DNA of 64,000 nucleotides from CBDCME01 sp965218865. GTDB taxonomy: Bacteria > Pseudomonadota > Alphaproteobacteria > JAAXGF01. The stretch's first letter is position 1. The number at the start of each line of letters is the position of its first letter. This document shows, piece after piece, positions 35,763-44,618 of the stretch. Location of the stretch: the NCBI GenBank assembly GCA_965218865.1, contig CBDCME010000009.1, positions 75,035 through 139,034 on the forward strand, in the 5' to 3' direction. Position numbers and translations under genes: made by a program. A model generated the notes under the pieces. That model saw only the letters and a program-made list of their open reading frames with translations, had not been told where the DNA came from and did not search any database.

Positions 35763-36692
35763 TCACCTGGCCGACAAACATTCCTGGAGCGCCCTGGCAA
35801 GTTCGCGCATGAGGCGGAAATATGCCTCGGGGCCGGGGGTCAGGTCGTTTCCGAGAGGATCGAGCACGGCCAGGCGGACTGGGGTTCCCTCGATCACGGT
35901 ACGGACCAGACCGGGTTCGAACTGCGGCTCGTAGAAGACGCAGCGGGCCCGAAGAGAGCGTATTTTTCGCCGGATTTCCATCACCCGCCTGACACCCGGC
36001 CGGCGTTCGGGGCTGACCGTAATCGAACCGACGGCGCCTGTCCGGTAGCGATGTTCAAAATATTGATAGGCGTCGTGAAAAACGACGTAGGGCTCATGCC
36101 TCACCGGCGCCAGCAAGCCGGAGATTTCGGAATCGAGAGCCGCCAAACGCGCCGCGACGAGGCTTCCGTTGCGCTCGTAACGGTCGGCATTACCCGGATC
36201 GAGTTCGGCCAGCACGGAAACGACCAGATCAACGGTCCGCTTGGCGTTGACCGGATCGAGCCAGAAATGGGGATCGCTCTCCTCGCCACCCTCGTGCTCA
36301 CCATCCTCGGCCGAATGCCCGGCTGCGTCCTCCCATGCCCCGCCCCCGCGCGGGGGAAGCCGCAACAGCCCTTCCGCGCCCGAGAGGGTGATCACCTTTG
36401 CGTCGGTCGACAAGGACTTGAGCGGCTTGGCGAGAAAGGTTTCGAGATTCTCGCCGACCCAAAATATCACCTCGGCCTCGCTGAGGGCGCGGGCGGCGGA
36501 GGGTCGCAAATCGCGGGTATGAGGCGAGAACCCCGGGCCGACGATCAGTTCCGGTGTGCCGACCCCGGCCATGACCGCCGCGACGAGCGCGTGAATCGGC
36601 GTGACGCTGACGACGACCCGGGGCGGATCCGCCGCCGCCGGGGCGCAGGATAGCGCGGCAATGATCACGATTCTGAGCAATTTGACGAACAT
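35763..36692 (-). CDS. znuA: zinc ABC transporter substrate-binding protein (ZnuA-like)
   Basis: This protein of about 309 residues, taken to start at MFVKLLRIVIIAALSCAPAA (a signal peptide), belongs to the cluster A-I metal-binding family. It has VVVSVTPIHALVAAVMAGVG, GPGFSPHTRDLRPSAARAL with the first His ligand, and the family-typical His- and acid-rich loop (AGHSAEDGEHEGGEESDPHF) before HFWLDP. Later it has VVFHDAYQYFEHRY and a final Asp in LDPLGNDL. It captures periplasmic zinc. No znuB or znuC lies alongside, so they must be elsewhere or lost. A palindrome just upstream may be a zinc-regulator operator. Confidence 0.88.
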   Translation of the reverse strand: MFVKLLRIVIIAALSCAPAAADPPRVVVSVTPIHALVAAVMAGVGTPELIVGPGFSPHTRDLRPSAARALSEAEVIFWVGENLETFLAKPLKSLSTDAKVITLSGAEGLLRLPPRGGGAWEDAAGHSAEDGEHEGGEESDPHFWLDPVNAKRTVDLVVSVLAELDPGNADRYERNGSLVAARLAALDSEISGLLAPVRHEPYVVFHDAYQYFEHRYRTGAVGSITVSPERRPGVRRVMEIRRKIRSLRARCVFYEPQFEPGLVRTVIEGTPVRLAVLDPLGNDLTPGPEAYFRLMRELARALQECLSAR

Positions 36693-36748
36693 GTCCGTTC
36701 CGAACCGAGACATCGCTCGGCGCACTGGCTCGAAGGCGGAAAAGAACA

Positions 36749-36763
36749 TGATATAACGTATCA
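36749..36763. promoter_or_regulatory. candidate metal-regulator (Zur-like) operator
   Basis: TGATA-TAACG-TATCA is a perfect 5-bp inverted repeat around a 5-bp centre, in an AT-rich patch about 57 bp upstream of the znuA start. Zur sites in proteobacteria are AT-rich dyads with related GATA/TATC halves. The match is suggestive only. Confidence 0.4.
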
Positions 36764-36949
36764 ATTCATTGCGTCAATCGGCCCCACGCGATGGTTGGCT
36801 TCGGCTCGGGATCGCCGCCGGCCGGCCGGCCTGGGAAGCGACCCGAAACGAGAGCGGAAAACTGGTTCGCCCGTCACGCTTCCGGGCCCGAAACCGGACC
36901 ATGGGGCCGACCGCCGCGGGTCGGCCAACTTCACCCAATCTTAATTGTT

Positions 36950-37035
36950 CAATGCTATTCGAAAACCCTCTCTCCCTCAGTTTCGGAGAGTTCCTCCCTC
37001 AACTGGCCCCGCTCAATTGGCGGGGCCTTCTTTTT
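36950..37035 (+). ncRNA. possible small RNA or attenuator ending in an intrinsic terminator
   Basis: The stretch 36693-37488 contains no convincing gene. Within it, 37005-37012 GGCCCCGC and 37020-37027 GCGGGGCC form a hairpin with a 7-base loop followed by TTCTTTTT, a classic intrinsic terminator for rightward transcription. A smaller hairpin (CTCTCC...GGAGAG) lies just before it at about 36971-36990. No protein gene lies upstream on that strand, so the terminated product may be a small RNA. Evidence is structural only. Confidence 0.35.
37005..37035 (+). terminator. intrinsic terminator
   Basis: Perfect 8-bp stem GGCCCCGC / GCGGGGCC with loop TCAATTG and the U-tract TTCTTTTT. It reads rightward. 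The stem-loop half CTCAATTGGCGGGGCC recurs inside the hairpin repeat at 37190-37337. Confidence 0.7.
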
Positions 37036-37189
37036 CCGTTCTCGCCGAGCCCCTCTCCTTGTTCGGCGCCAAGAGGGCGCCACGAACTGGATTCCATCGC
37101 AAAGCCCGGTTCAAGATCGAGCGGAACGCATGTCGATTCCGACGCCTCCGGATGGACTGTCAATGACGGGGCCATTCCGTTACTTTACA

Positions 37190-37337
37190 GTCTGTTCGAA
37201 AACTCGCGGCGCCGGCCCTCTCGCCGCTCAATTGGCGGGGCCCTCCCGGCCACCCATATCAGCGTACTCTCGTGGGTGGCCGGGAGGGCGAGAGGGCCGG
37301 AACAGACGCAAAAAATGCGCGGACGCGCATTTTCGAA
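37190..37337. repeat. large hairpin repeat element, copy 1
   Basis: The element is bounded by GTCTGTTCGAAAA and ends GAACAGAC...TTTTCGAA. Inside is a very long hairpin, in which CCGGCCCTCTCGCC plus CTCCCGGCCACCCA pairs with TGGGTGGCCGGGAGGGCGAG and AGGGCCGG. The left arm contains a 17-base bulge GCTCAATTGGCGGGGCC. A second hairpin AAATGCGCG-GA-CGCGCATTT follows. It lies upstream of the TerD gene. Confidence 0.8.
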
Positions 37338-37488
37338 TAGACTTAGATACGCACGTGATCAGGGGCTTTTATTGAAAAGCGAATTCGCCGCTTTGGTTCT
37401 CCGCCCCTCCGCAGGCGAGTGTCTTTGGCGAGGCGCCAACGAACGCTGGCCGCCGTGCCCTGGATAGCTCGAATCAGGGGTGAGGCCC

Positions 37489-38094
37489 ATGGCCGTCGAC
37501 TTATTGAAAGGAGAGCGGATCAGTCTCGAGAAAGTAGCGGGACAAGCGTTGACACGTGTTGCGATGGGTCTTGGCTGGGGCCAAAGAACGGTCGACAGGA
37601 AGGGATTTTTCGGCTTCGGCAAGGGACCCAAGCAAGTCGACGTCGATCTGGATGCGTCCTGTCTCCTGTTCGATGAACGCCACACCCAGCTCGACGCGAT
37701 CTGGTTTCGCAGACTGCGGAGCAAGGATGGTTCGATTCGTCATACCGGCGACGACTTGGAGGGTGGTGGCGGCGCCGATCAACCGAATGAAAAAATCATC
37801 GTCGACCTGACCTCCATACCGGCCGAAGTGAGCTACGTCGTGTTTACGGTGAACAGCTTTACCGGCGAGGAGTTCAGCGGGGTTCCCCACGCCTTCTGCA
37901 ATATCGTCGACGAACAAACGGGCACGGAAATCGCCCGCTTCAATTTATTCCTGGAGGGTGGCACCTTCACCGGCCTGGTCATGGCCAAGCTGGACCGCGA
38001 CGAAGGCGGTTGGAAATTTCACGCCCTCGGTGAAATGGCCAACGGACGCACCTTCCACGAAATGCTGCCGAACATTCAACCTTTCCTGGCCTAA
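37489..38094 (+). CDS. TerD-family protein
   Basis: This 201-residue TerD/TerZ-like protein is chosen to start at ATG 37489 (MAVDLLKGERISLEKVAGQA). Typical segments are VAMGLGWGQRTVDRKG, VDVDLDASCLLFDER and SIRHTGDDLEGGGGADQPNE, which holds the acidic calcium-binding residues. Later come IIVDLTSIPAEVSYVVFTV and GTEIARFNLF. The family binds calcium and is linked to tellurite and stress resistance and to phage-inhibition phenotypes. It is alone here, without TerB, TerC or TerE, but a calcium/cation exchanger follows on the same strand. Confidence 0.92.
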   Translation: MAVDLLKGERISLEKVAGQALTRVAMGLGWGQRTVDRKGFFGFGKGPKQVDVDLDASCLLFDERHTQLDAIWFRRLRSKDGSIRHTGDDLEGGGGADQPNEKIIVDLTSIPAEVSYVVFTVNSFTGEEFSGVPHAFCNIVDEQTGTEIARFNLFLEGGTFTGLVMAKLDRDEGGWKFHALGEMANGRTFHEMLPNIQPFLA

Positions 38095-38102
38095 CTGGCC
38101 CT

Positions 38103-38377
38103 CGCGCGGGGAGATCGAGGTCATGCCCCTGGCGGTGGACACGGTCACGGCGACGGTCCACGATGGCCGCTACCGTGGCGATCCGCGCTGAGTCGATCCG
38201 CGCGAATTCGAACTTCAACCCAGGGATTCTTCGGGGCTTCCGCGCGGGGAGATCGAGGTCATGCCCCTGGCGGTGACACGGTCACGGCGACGGTCCACGA
38301 TGGCCGCTACCGTGGCGATCCGCGCTGAGTCGATCCGCGCAGAATTCGAACTTCAACCCAGGGATTCTTCGGGGCTT
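38103..38377. repeat. tandem duplication, unit 138 bp
   Basis: The block starting CGCGCGGGGAGATCGAGG (38103) is repeated with period 138 from 38241 with only small indels. Each unit contains a short open stretch ending MPLAVDTVTATVHDGRYRGD, PR and TGA, as if the 3' end of a lost gene had been copied twice. No complete gene is present between the TerD gene and the exchanger. Confidence 0.85.
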
Positions 38378-38405
38378 CCGCCGGAATGACTCGTCATTCC
38401 CGACA

Positions 38406-38554
38406 GTCTGTTCGAAAACTCGCGGCACCGGCCCCCGCCCCCTCCCGGCCAGCCCTATCAGCAACCTCTCGTGGGTGGCCGGGAGGGGGCGGGGGCCGGG
38501 AGGGGGAGAGGGCCGGAACAGACCCAAAAAATGCGCGGACGCGCATTTTCGAAC
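38406..38554. repeat. large hairpin repeat element, copy 2
   Basis: This has the same architecture as 37190-37337: GTCTGTTCGAAAACTCGCGG, a 24-bp perfect stem (half CCGGCCCCCGCCCC plus CTCCCGGCCA), GAACAGAC, then the hairpin AAATGCGCG-GA-CGCGCATTT and TTTTCGAAC. The stem sequence differs from copy 1, but both arms changed together, so the pairing is kept. It lies between TerD and the cation exchanger. Confidence 0.8.
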
Positions 38555-38592
38555 GGACACTAAGTCACAAATAGGACACGGAGCTGTCACGG

Positions 38593-39732
38593 ATGGAGCA
38601 TCTATTCCTGGCGATCGCGATCATCACGGTGGCGTCGATCGTCATCATGTACGCATGCCACGGTTTCGACCAGGCGAGCGACTATCTGGGACGCAATATG
38701 GCCCCCGGCGTCAAGGGGGCGACGATCAATGCCATCGCATCCAGTTTACCGGAACTGATGACGGCGCTTTTCCTGCTTTTTCTCTATCACGACAAGGATG
38801 GGTTCAGCGCCGGGATCGCCACCACCGCCGGCAGCGCCATATTCAACTCCGTGGTCATTCCCATGCTCTGTATTTTTGCCGTAACCATCAGTGGCGTGAC
38901 GCGGCAAGTCGGGACACGGGGCGGCCGCGCCAGGCTGAAGCGCGTGCGCGAGAAGGTATCGGTCATGAAGATCGGGCGTCGCTCGCTCCTGCGCGATGGT
39001 TGCTTTCTCCTACTCGCCGAGGCGGTGCTGATCTATTTCCTCGGATTCACCACCATGACCTGGTGGATGGGCGCCGCCATGATGTCCGTTTACGTCCTCT
39101 ATTTCCTTGTCCTGGCTCGGGGATTTCGCTCCGGCGCTGAGAACCACATCGCGCTTCATGCCGGCGATGAAGAGAAGAAACATTGGTTCATCGCGCTGTT
39201 CACTTTCGATTTCAACAGCCTGATCTTCGGCGGGCGGGCGCTGACGACGTCCTCGGCTTGGACGGTGGTGATCCTGAGCACGGGCGTCGTGGGCGTTTCC
39301 TGCTGGCAACTCGCCGACGCGGTGGTTCTGAGTTCGGAAGCCCTCGGCGTTCCGACATATTTTACCGCGATCATCTTCGCCGCCGCCGCGACCTCGGTGC
39401 CCGACACCGTTCTATCGATCAAGGACGCCTTGCGGGGCCGTCACGACGACGCCATCAGCAACGCCCTCGGGAGCAATACATTCGACATCACGGTGGCGCT
39501 GGGACTGCCGCTCCTGATTTACGGGTTACTCCACGGCGACGTGGCGCTGTCCTCCTCCGACGGAATCAGCGCCGACATTCAGGTCCTGCAAATCGTCCTT
39601 TTCACCGTCACCGTTTTCGTCCTCGCGATATTTTTATTGTCGCGAAACATCACCCTTCGCACCGGCTACCTCCTGCTGTTCACCTACACCGCCTGGATCG
39701 GTATCCTGGTCTACAACCAATACGTCGTCTAA
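38593..39732 (+). CDS. CaCA-family sodium/calcium exchanger-like antiporter
   Basis: This 379-residue inner-membrane protein has about ten hydrophobic segments and the two inverted alpha-repeats of the CaCA superfamily. The first is GATINAIASSLPELMTALF with GSAIFNSVVIPM; the second is AATSVPDTVLSIKDALRG with SNALGSNTFDITVALGLP. The first repeat keeps the ion-binding Glu (LPEL), while the second has Asp (VPDT). It should exchange calcium or another cation for sodium or protons. The stop (TAA 39730-39732) abuts IS630 copy 3. The TerD gene upstream on the same strand suggests a calcium-related pair. Confidence 0.9.
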   Translation: MEHLFLAIAIITVASIVIMYACHGFDQASDYLGRNMAPGVKGATINAIASSLPELMTALFLLFLYHDKDGFSAGIATTAGSAIFNSVVIPMLCIFAVTISGVTRQVGTRGGRARLKRVREKVSVMKIGRRSLLRDGCFLLLAEAVLIYFLGFTTMTWWMGAAMMSVYVLYFLVLARGFRSGAENHIALHAGDEEKKHWFIALFTFDFNSLIFGGRALTTSSAWTVVILSTGVVGVSCWQLADAVVLSSEALGVPTYFTAIIFAAAATSVPDTVLSIKDALRGRHDDAISNALGSNTFDITVALGLPLLIYGLLHGDVALSSSDGISADIQVLQIVLFTVTVFVLAIFLLSRNITLRTGYLLLFTYTAWIGILVYNQYVV

Positions 39733-39734
39733 TA

Positions 39735-40898
39735 CCAGCCGCCCCAGAGTTTGACTCGCGCAAAGGTTTACACGCTAGGTTTTGTGTGATTCAAGGTTGT
39801 TGGCAACAAGGGAGTGTGTTCAATGCCAACGATTCCTTTGCGAAACGACTTTGATGCTGAAAGAGTCCGTGTTCTTGCGGCACGGAGCGATGATGGGAAC
39901 CAGGCGCGCCGGCTTTTGTCGATGGCGGCCATCTACGATGGGATGGATCGAGCGTGCGCGGCGGGTATTGGCGGCATGGATCGGCAGACGTTGCGGGACT
40001 GGGTTCACCGGTTCAACGCGGGAGGTCCGGCCGGTCTGATCGACCGCAAGCCGAACGGGGCGTTGCGTCGGTTGACGCCGTCGCAAATGGCGGCGCTTTC
40101 GCGGGCTATCGAGGCCGGTCCCGATCCCGAACGGGATGGGGTCGTGCGCTGGCGCTGCATCGATCTCAAGCAACTGATCCGAACGCGCTTCGGCGTGGAC
40201 TATCACGAGCGGAGCGTCGGCAAGCTGCTGGCCGCGCTCGGGTTCTCGCATATTTCCGCGCGCCCGCGCCACGTCGGCCAGGATGCGCGGGCACAGGAGG
40301 AATTTAAAAAAAAGTTTTCCCGAACACTTGGCGAAAATCGTAGCGGCACAGCCACCGGACACGCCCATCGAGGTTTGGTTTCAAGATGAAATGCGCGTCG
40401 GCCAGAAGAACAGCCTGGTGCGCCAGTGGGCCCCAAAGGGATCGCGCCCGCGCCAGGTCAAGGACCTACGGACCTCTTCGGCGTATCTCTTCGGCGCCAT
40501 CTGCCCCGAGCGCGGTGAGGGCGCGGCGCTGGTCATGCCGCGCGCCAATACTGAAGCCATGGACCTGCATCTCGAGGAAATCAGCCGGGCCGTTGCCCCA
40601 AACGCCCATGCCGTCGTGCTGCTCGACCAAGCCGCATGGCACACCACTGCCAAACTCGGCATCCCGGAGAACATCTCCCTCGTGCCTTTGCCACCCAAGT
40701 CCCCGGAGCTCAATCCCGCCGAAAATGTCTGGCAATACCTCCGCCAGAACTGGCTCTCCAATCGTGTCTTCGACTCCTATGAAGCCATCGTCGAGGCCTC
40801 TTGCCAAGCCTGGAACAACCTGACCGACCAACCTTGGAAGATCATGTCCATAGGCCTCAGAGCGTGGGCTCGCACAAGGCAATGTTAAGGGCGGTTGG
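39735..40898 (+). mobile_element. IS630-family insertion sequence, copy 3
   Basis: A full 1164-bp copy is flanked by TA (39733-39734 and 40899-40900). The left repeat has one change (CCAGCCGCCC). It landed exactly between two genes: the exchanger's stop codon lies just left, and the rfbD stop codon begins immediately right. No reading frame was lost. Confidence 0.95.
39823..40888 (+). CDS. IS630 transposase, two overlapping frames (copy 3)
   Basis: First frame 39823-40389 and second frame 40283-40888 are joined at the A8 run. The C-terminus ends AWARTRQC. All catalytic residues are intact; one silent change (CGC for CGA) is present near 39909. Confidence 0.88.
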
Positions 40899-40900
40899 TA

Positions 40901-41812
40901 TTAGTTCTCGAGGCAAAGTTCCAACTGTTGTTCCCAGGAGGGGGCAACGATACCGAAGGCGTTGGCGATCTTGGTACTGTCCAAGCCCGAGAACGCGGGG
41001 CGGCGCGCCCGGGTGGCAAATTCCCCTGACCCGATGGCATGCAATTCAGGAGTCTCCGTGGCGCCGTCGCAATCCATGCCGTGAGCTAGAATCGCCGCCG
41101 CGAAAGCATGTCGGCTGACGACTCCAACGGCCGCGCAATGGAAAACGCCTCCTCGCTCGCCGAGAGCCTCGGCTCCCGTCCGAGCCAGGACTTGGGCGGT
41201 CGTTTCGGCGATCATGCGGGCCCAGGTTGGGCTCCCGAATTCGTCGTTAACCATTCGCAAGGGATTCCCCTCCCGGGCAAGGCGTTGCACGGTCTTGAGA
41301 AAGTTTTTACGGCGGTTTCCGTAGACCCAACTCGAGCGAAGAATCAAATGATTGGGTCCAACCGCTCGGATCGCCTCCTCGCCGGCGAGTTTGGAACGGC
41401 CGTAAACGTTTACCGGATTCGTGGTGTCGTCCTCCTTGTAGGGATTGGCGTCCTGTCCCGCGCGACCACCGAAAACGTAGTCCGTTGAATAATGAACCAA
41501 GGGAATGCCCGAACGCTTGGCCTCCTCGGCGAGGATCCCAGGCGCCTCGGCGTTGGCGGCGAAGGCGCGCTCCGGCGCGTCCTCCGCGCCATCGACGTCG
41601 GTATAGGCGGCGGCGTTGACGATTAGGTCCGGGGCAATTTCTTCGATCCAGATCCGGATGGCTTCCGCCTTTTCCAGGTCGAGCGAATCTCGTTCGGGTG
41701 CGACGACACGGCCCAGTGGCGCGAGCGTTCGGCGAAGTTACCAGCCCAGTTGACCGTTCCTGCCGATCAATAGAATCGACGGGTATGGCCCGGTCGCCAC
41801 CTGCCGCATCAT
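40901..41812 (-). pseudogene. rfbD: dTDP-4-dehydrorhamnose reductase (RmlD) with in-frame TAA
   Basis: The frame runs from ATG 41812 (MMRQVATGPYPSILLIGRNG) to LCLEN, interrupted once by TAA at 41738-41740 (GQLGW*LRRTLAPLG, where relatives have Glu). Family features are the GxxGxxG nucleotide fold, IVNAAAYTDVDGAE, and the catalytic HYSTDYVFGG with YGRSKLAGEEAI (YxxxK). RmlD makes dTDP-L-rhamnose from the 4-keto sugar with NADPH. If translation starts again after the stop, the cofactor site is missing. It overlaps the rfbC stop. Confidence 0.9.
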
Positions 41813-42372
41813 TCGCCGCCCGGATAACCTACGAGCTGATCCGGCGTCAAATCCTTGAGTCGTAGCCCCACGCTGTCCTTCGGGGACAGCTCGGGATCCT
41901 CCATGGGCCAATCGATGCCGACGTCCGGGTCATCCCAGGCCAGTACGAACTCGGCCCCGGAATTGTACACGTCCGTGCACTTGTAGAGGACGACGGCCGA
42001 TTCGCTGACGACGCAAAATCCGTGCGCGAAACCCTCGGGAATGAAGAATTGGCGCATGTTGGAAGCCGATAGTCGGACCGAGGTCCAACGGCCGAAGTTC
42101 GGCGAGCCGAGGCGAATATCGACCGCGACGTCAACAACTTCGCCCTCGACGACGAAAACCAGTTTCCCTTGTGGATTGGGTTTTTGAAAATGCAAGCCGC
42201 GTAGGATCCCGCGGCGCGAAGAAGAGAGATTATCCTGCACGAAATGTCCCCCGATCCCAGCGGCCGCGTAATTTTCCGCCCGCCAGGTTTCAAGGAAATA
42301 TCCCCGTTCGTCCCGATGGACATTCGGCTCCACCAAAAGGGTACCGGGCAATTCACCAGAACTGATCTTCAT
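41809..42372 (-). CDS. rfbC: dTDP-4-dehydrorhamnose 3,5-epimerase (RmlC)
   Basis: This 187-residue cupin is taken from MKISSGELPGTLLVEPNVHR; an in-frame start at 42390 is also possible. It has FLETWRAENYAAAGI, the substrate-binding FVQDNLSSSRRGILRGLHFQ with the catalytic His, then GEVVDVAVDIRLGSPNFGRW and FAHGFCVVSESAVVLYKCTD. It epimerises C3 and C5 of the 4-keto-6-deoxy sugar. It is the only one of the four rfb genes here without a premature stop. It lies in the rfbB-A-C-D order and overlaps rfbD by 4 bp. Confidence 0.94.
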   Translation of the reverse strand: MKISSGELPGTLLVEPNVHRDERGYFLETWRAENYAAAGIGGHFVQDNLSSSRRGILRGLHFQKPNPQGKLVFVVEGEVVDVAVDIRLGSPNFGRWTSVRLSASNMRQFFIPEGFAHGFCVVSESAVVLYKCTDVYNSGAEFVLAWDDPDVGIDWPMEDPELSPKDSVGLRLKDLTPDQLVGYPGGE

Positions 42373-42402
42373 CGCCTCACGGCGCCTCATGGTTTCGGCG
42401 GC

Positions 42403-43323
42403 TCACGGATTTTGTCGCAGCAGGTCGCGGAGATATTTGCCGTAGGCGGACGATTCCACCGCCGTCGCGAGCCGCGAAAGTTACTCCGAATCGATAGATC
42501 CCGTGCGCCAAGCAATCTCTTCCGGGCAAGCGATCTTCAAGCCCTGTCGGGCCTCGACCACGGCGATGAAATGGCTTGCCTCCAACAGCGATTCGTGGGT
42601 CCCCGTGTCCAGCCAGGCCGTGCCGCGTCCGAGCTGTTCAACCCGCAGGTCACCGCGCGCGAGATAGGCCCGATTGACGTCAGTGATTTCCAGTTCCCCC
42701 CGGGCCGACGGCCGAAGTCCCTTTGCGATGTCGACCACCGCGTTGTCGTAAAAATATAACCCGGTGACGGCGAAATTCGACTTCGGCTCCACCGGTTTTT
42801 CTTCGATGCTGACGGCCCTACCGGAGGCATCGAATTCGATCACGCCATAACGCTCCGGATCGTGGACATAATAGGCAAAAACCGTTGCGCCGATGAACGA
42901 TTTCGGTTGGCCTCTGAGACGTTCCCCCAAACCCTGGCCAAAGAAAACGTTGTCTCCGAGTATCAGGCAAACGACGCCTTCGCCAATAAAAGTTTCACCG
43001 ATGAGAAATGTTTCGGCGATGCCGCTGGGTTTTGCTTGTTCGGCGTAGGTCAATGAGATTCCCCATTGCGAACCGTCTCCCAACAAAGACGTGAAATGAG
43101 TCACGTCCGAGGGCCGAGTGATGATCAGGATGTCACGGATCTCGGCCAACATCAGCGTCGACAACGGGTAGTATATCATCGGCTTGTCATAGATCGGCAA
43201 AAGTTGCTTGTTGGTGCAATACGTCAAGGGATAGAGGCGGGATCCCGAACCCCCGGCCAGGATGATTCCCTTTCGCGGCTGTCGTGAATCCCCAGGATCC
43301 CGCACGTTCATTTTGTCCGGCAT
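42403..43323 (-). pseudogene. rfbA: glucose-1-phosphate thymidylyltransferase (RmlA) with late in-frame TAA
   Basis: The frame from MPDKMNVRDPGDSRQPRKGI reads through GIILAGGSGSRLYPLTYCTN (nucleotide-binding signature), LPIYDKPMIYYPLSTLMLAE and VFAYYVHDPERYGVIEFD to WRTGSIDSE, then TAA (42481-42483). The same frame continues LSRLATAVESSAYGKYLRDL to a TGA at 42403-42405, matching the normal family C-terminus, where Gln is the usual residue at the stop. The protein lacks about 25 C-terminal residues unless read through. RmlA makes dTDP-glucose. It might keep partial activity. Confidence 0.88.
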
Positions 43324-43336
43324 TACGTGTTTCTCT

Positions 43337-44407
43337 TCACTTCGGTTCGGTCGATAGGCCCAAGCGTTCACCGCCATAGCTTCCGGCGCTAACCCGGGCA
43401 CACCAGCCGCGGTTGTTGAGGTACCATTAGACCGTTTTGCGCAAGGCCGAGTCGAACGTCTCCCGCGGCACCCAGCCTAGGGTCTGGCGCAGCTTCCGCG
43501 AATCGATGGCATAGCGCGCGTCGTGACCGGGGCGGTCGGTAACGAAGGTGATTTTTTCGGCGTGTGGGCGGTGCGGCGAATCGGGCAACAACTCATCCAT
43601 GATGGCACAGATGGTGCGAACGACATCGAGATTGGTGCGCTCGTTTTCGCCGCCGATGGCGTAAGTTTCACCGATCGATCCCCGCGCCAGGATTAGCCTT
43701 AGGGCGTCCGCGTGATCCTCGACATAAAGCCAGTCACGAACGTTCCCCCCGGTTCCGTAAATCGGCAACGGCTCGCCGGCAAGTGACTTCGAGATGATGA
43801 GAGGGATCAATTTCTCGGGAAACTGGAAGGGACCGAGATTATTCGAACAATTGGTGACGATCACCGGCATGCCGTAGGTCCGGTGCCAAGCCCTGACGAG
43901 GTGGTCGGACCCGGCCTTGCTCGCCGCATAGGGAGAATTGGGACGGTAGTGGGAATCTTCATTGAAATAGCCCTTCGGTCCCAGGGATCCGTAAACCTCG
44001 TCCGTCGAGACATGGACGAAGCGAAAATTCGATTGCTCGCCTCGGGCGCCCCAGTGAGCACGAACCGCCTCCAGCAACACCGCCGTGCCGGAGAGGTTCG
44101 TATCGACGAAGGCCAAGGGAGCGTCGACCGAACGATCAACGTGGGATTCAGCCGCCAAATGCAGCACTGAATCGGGACGGAAATCCGTCAATATGGAGGC
44201 GATTTTCTCGCCCTCACGAATATCGACCTTTTCAAATCGAAAGCGGTCGCTGTCGGCGACAGCCGCGAGGGATTCGCGGTTGCTCGCGTAGCTCAGGTTG
44301 TCGACCACGGCGACGTCATGCTCGGTTGAACCAATGAATTGCCGGGCCACGGCCGAACCGATGAAACCCGCACCCCCGGTGATCAGTACGCGCACGCCAT
44401 CCCCCAT
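43337..44407 (-). pseudogene. rfbB: dTDP-glucose 4,6-dehydratase (RmlB) with late in-frame TAA
   Basis: MGDGVRVLITGGAGFIGSAV opens a short-chain dehydrogenase fold. VHVSTDEVYGSLGPKGYFNE and SPYAASKAGSDHLVRAW (YxxxK) are the catalytic parts, and NNLGPFQFPEKLIPLII binds the nucleotide. TAA at 43427-43429 follows RKTV. The frame continues WYLNNRGWCARVSAGSYGGE to TGA at 43337-43339, which fits the family tail (RKTVxWYL). Loss of about 29 C-terminal residues may or may not abolish activity. First gene of the rfb operon. Confidence 0.88.
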
Positions 44408-44618
44408 TCGAACAACACGGTCGAAATTTCAATCGCTGCCACCGGGATGATTTATCACGAACCGGCGAGACTATACGAGGCTTGACTCGTTCGGGCGTCG
44501 CCCGCGGCCCCGTTCATCCCGAATTGACCGCGGCCACCTGTTGACGTCGGCGGCGATCGCCCGTATGCGGGACGTGGATTTTCCTTTCGCGACGGCGAAT
44601 TGGTCGGCTGGGAGCGCC

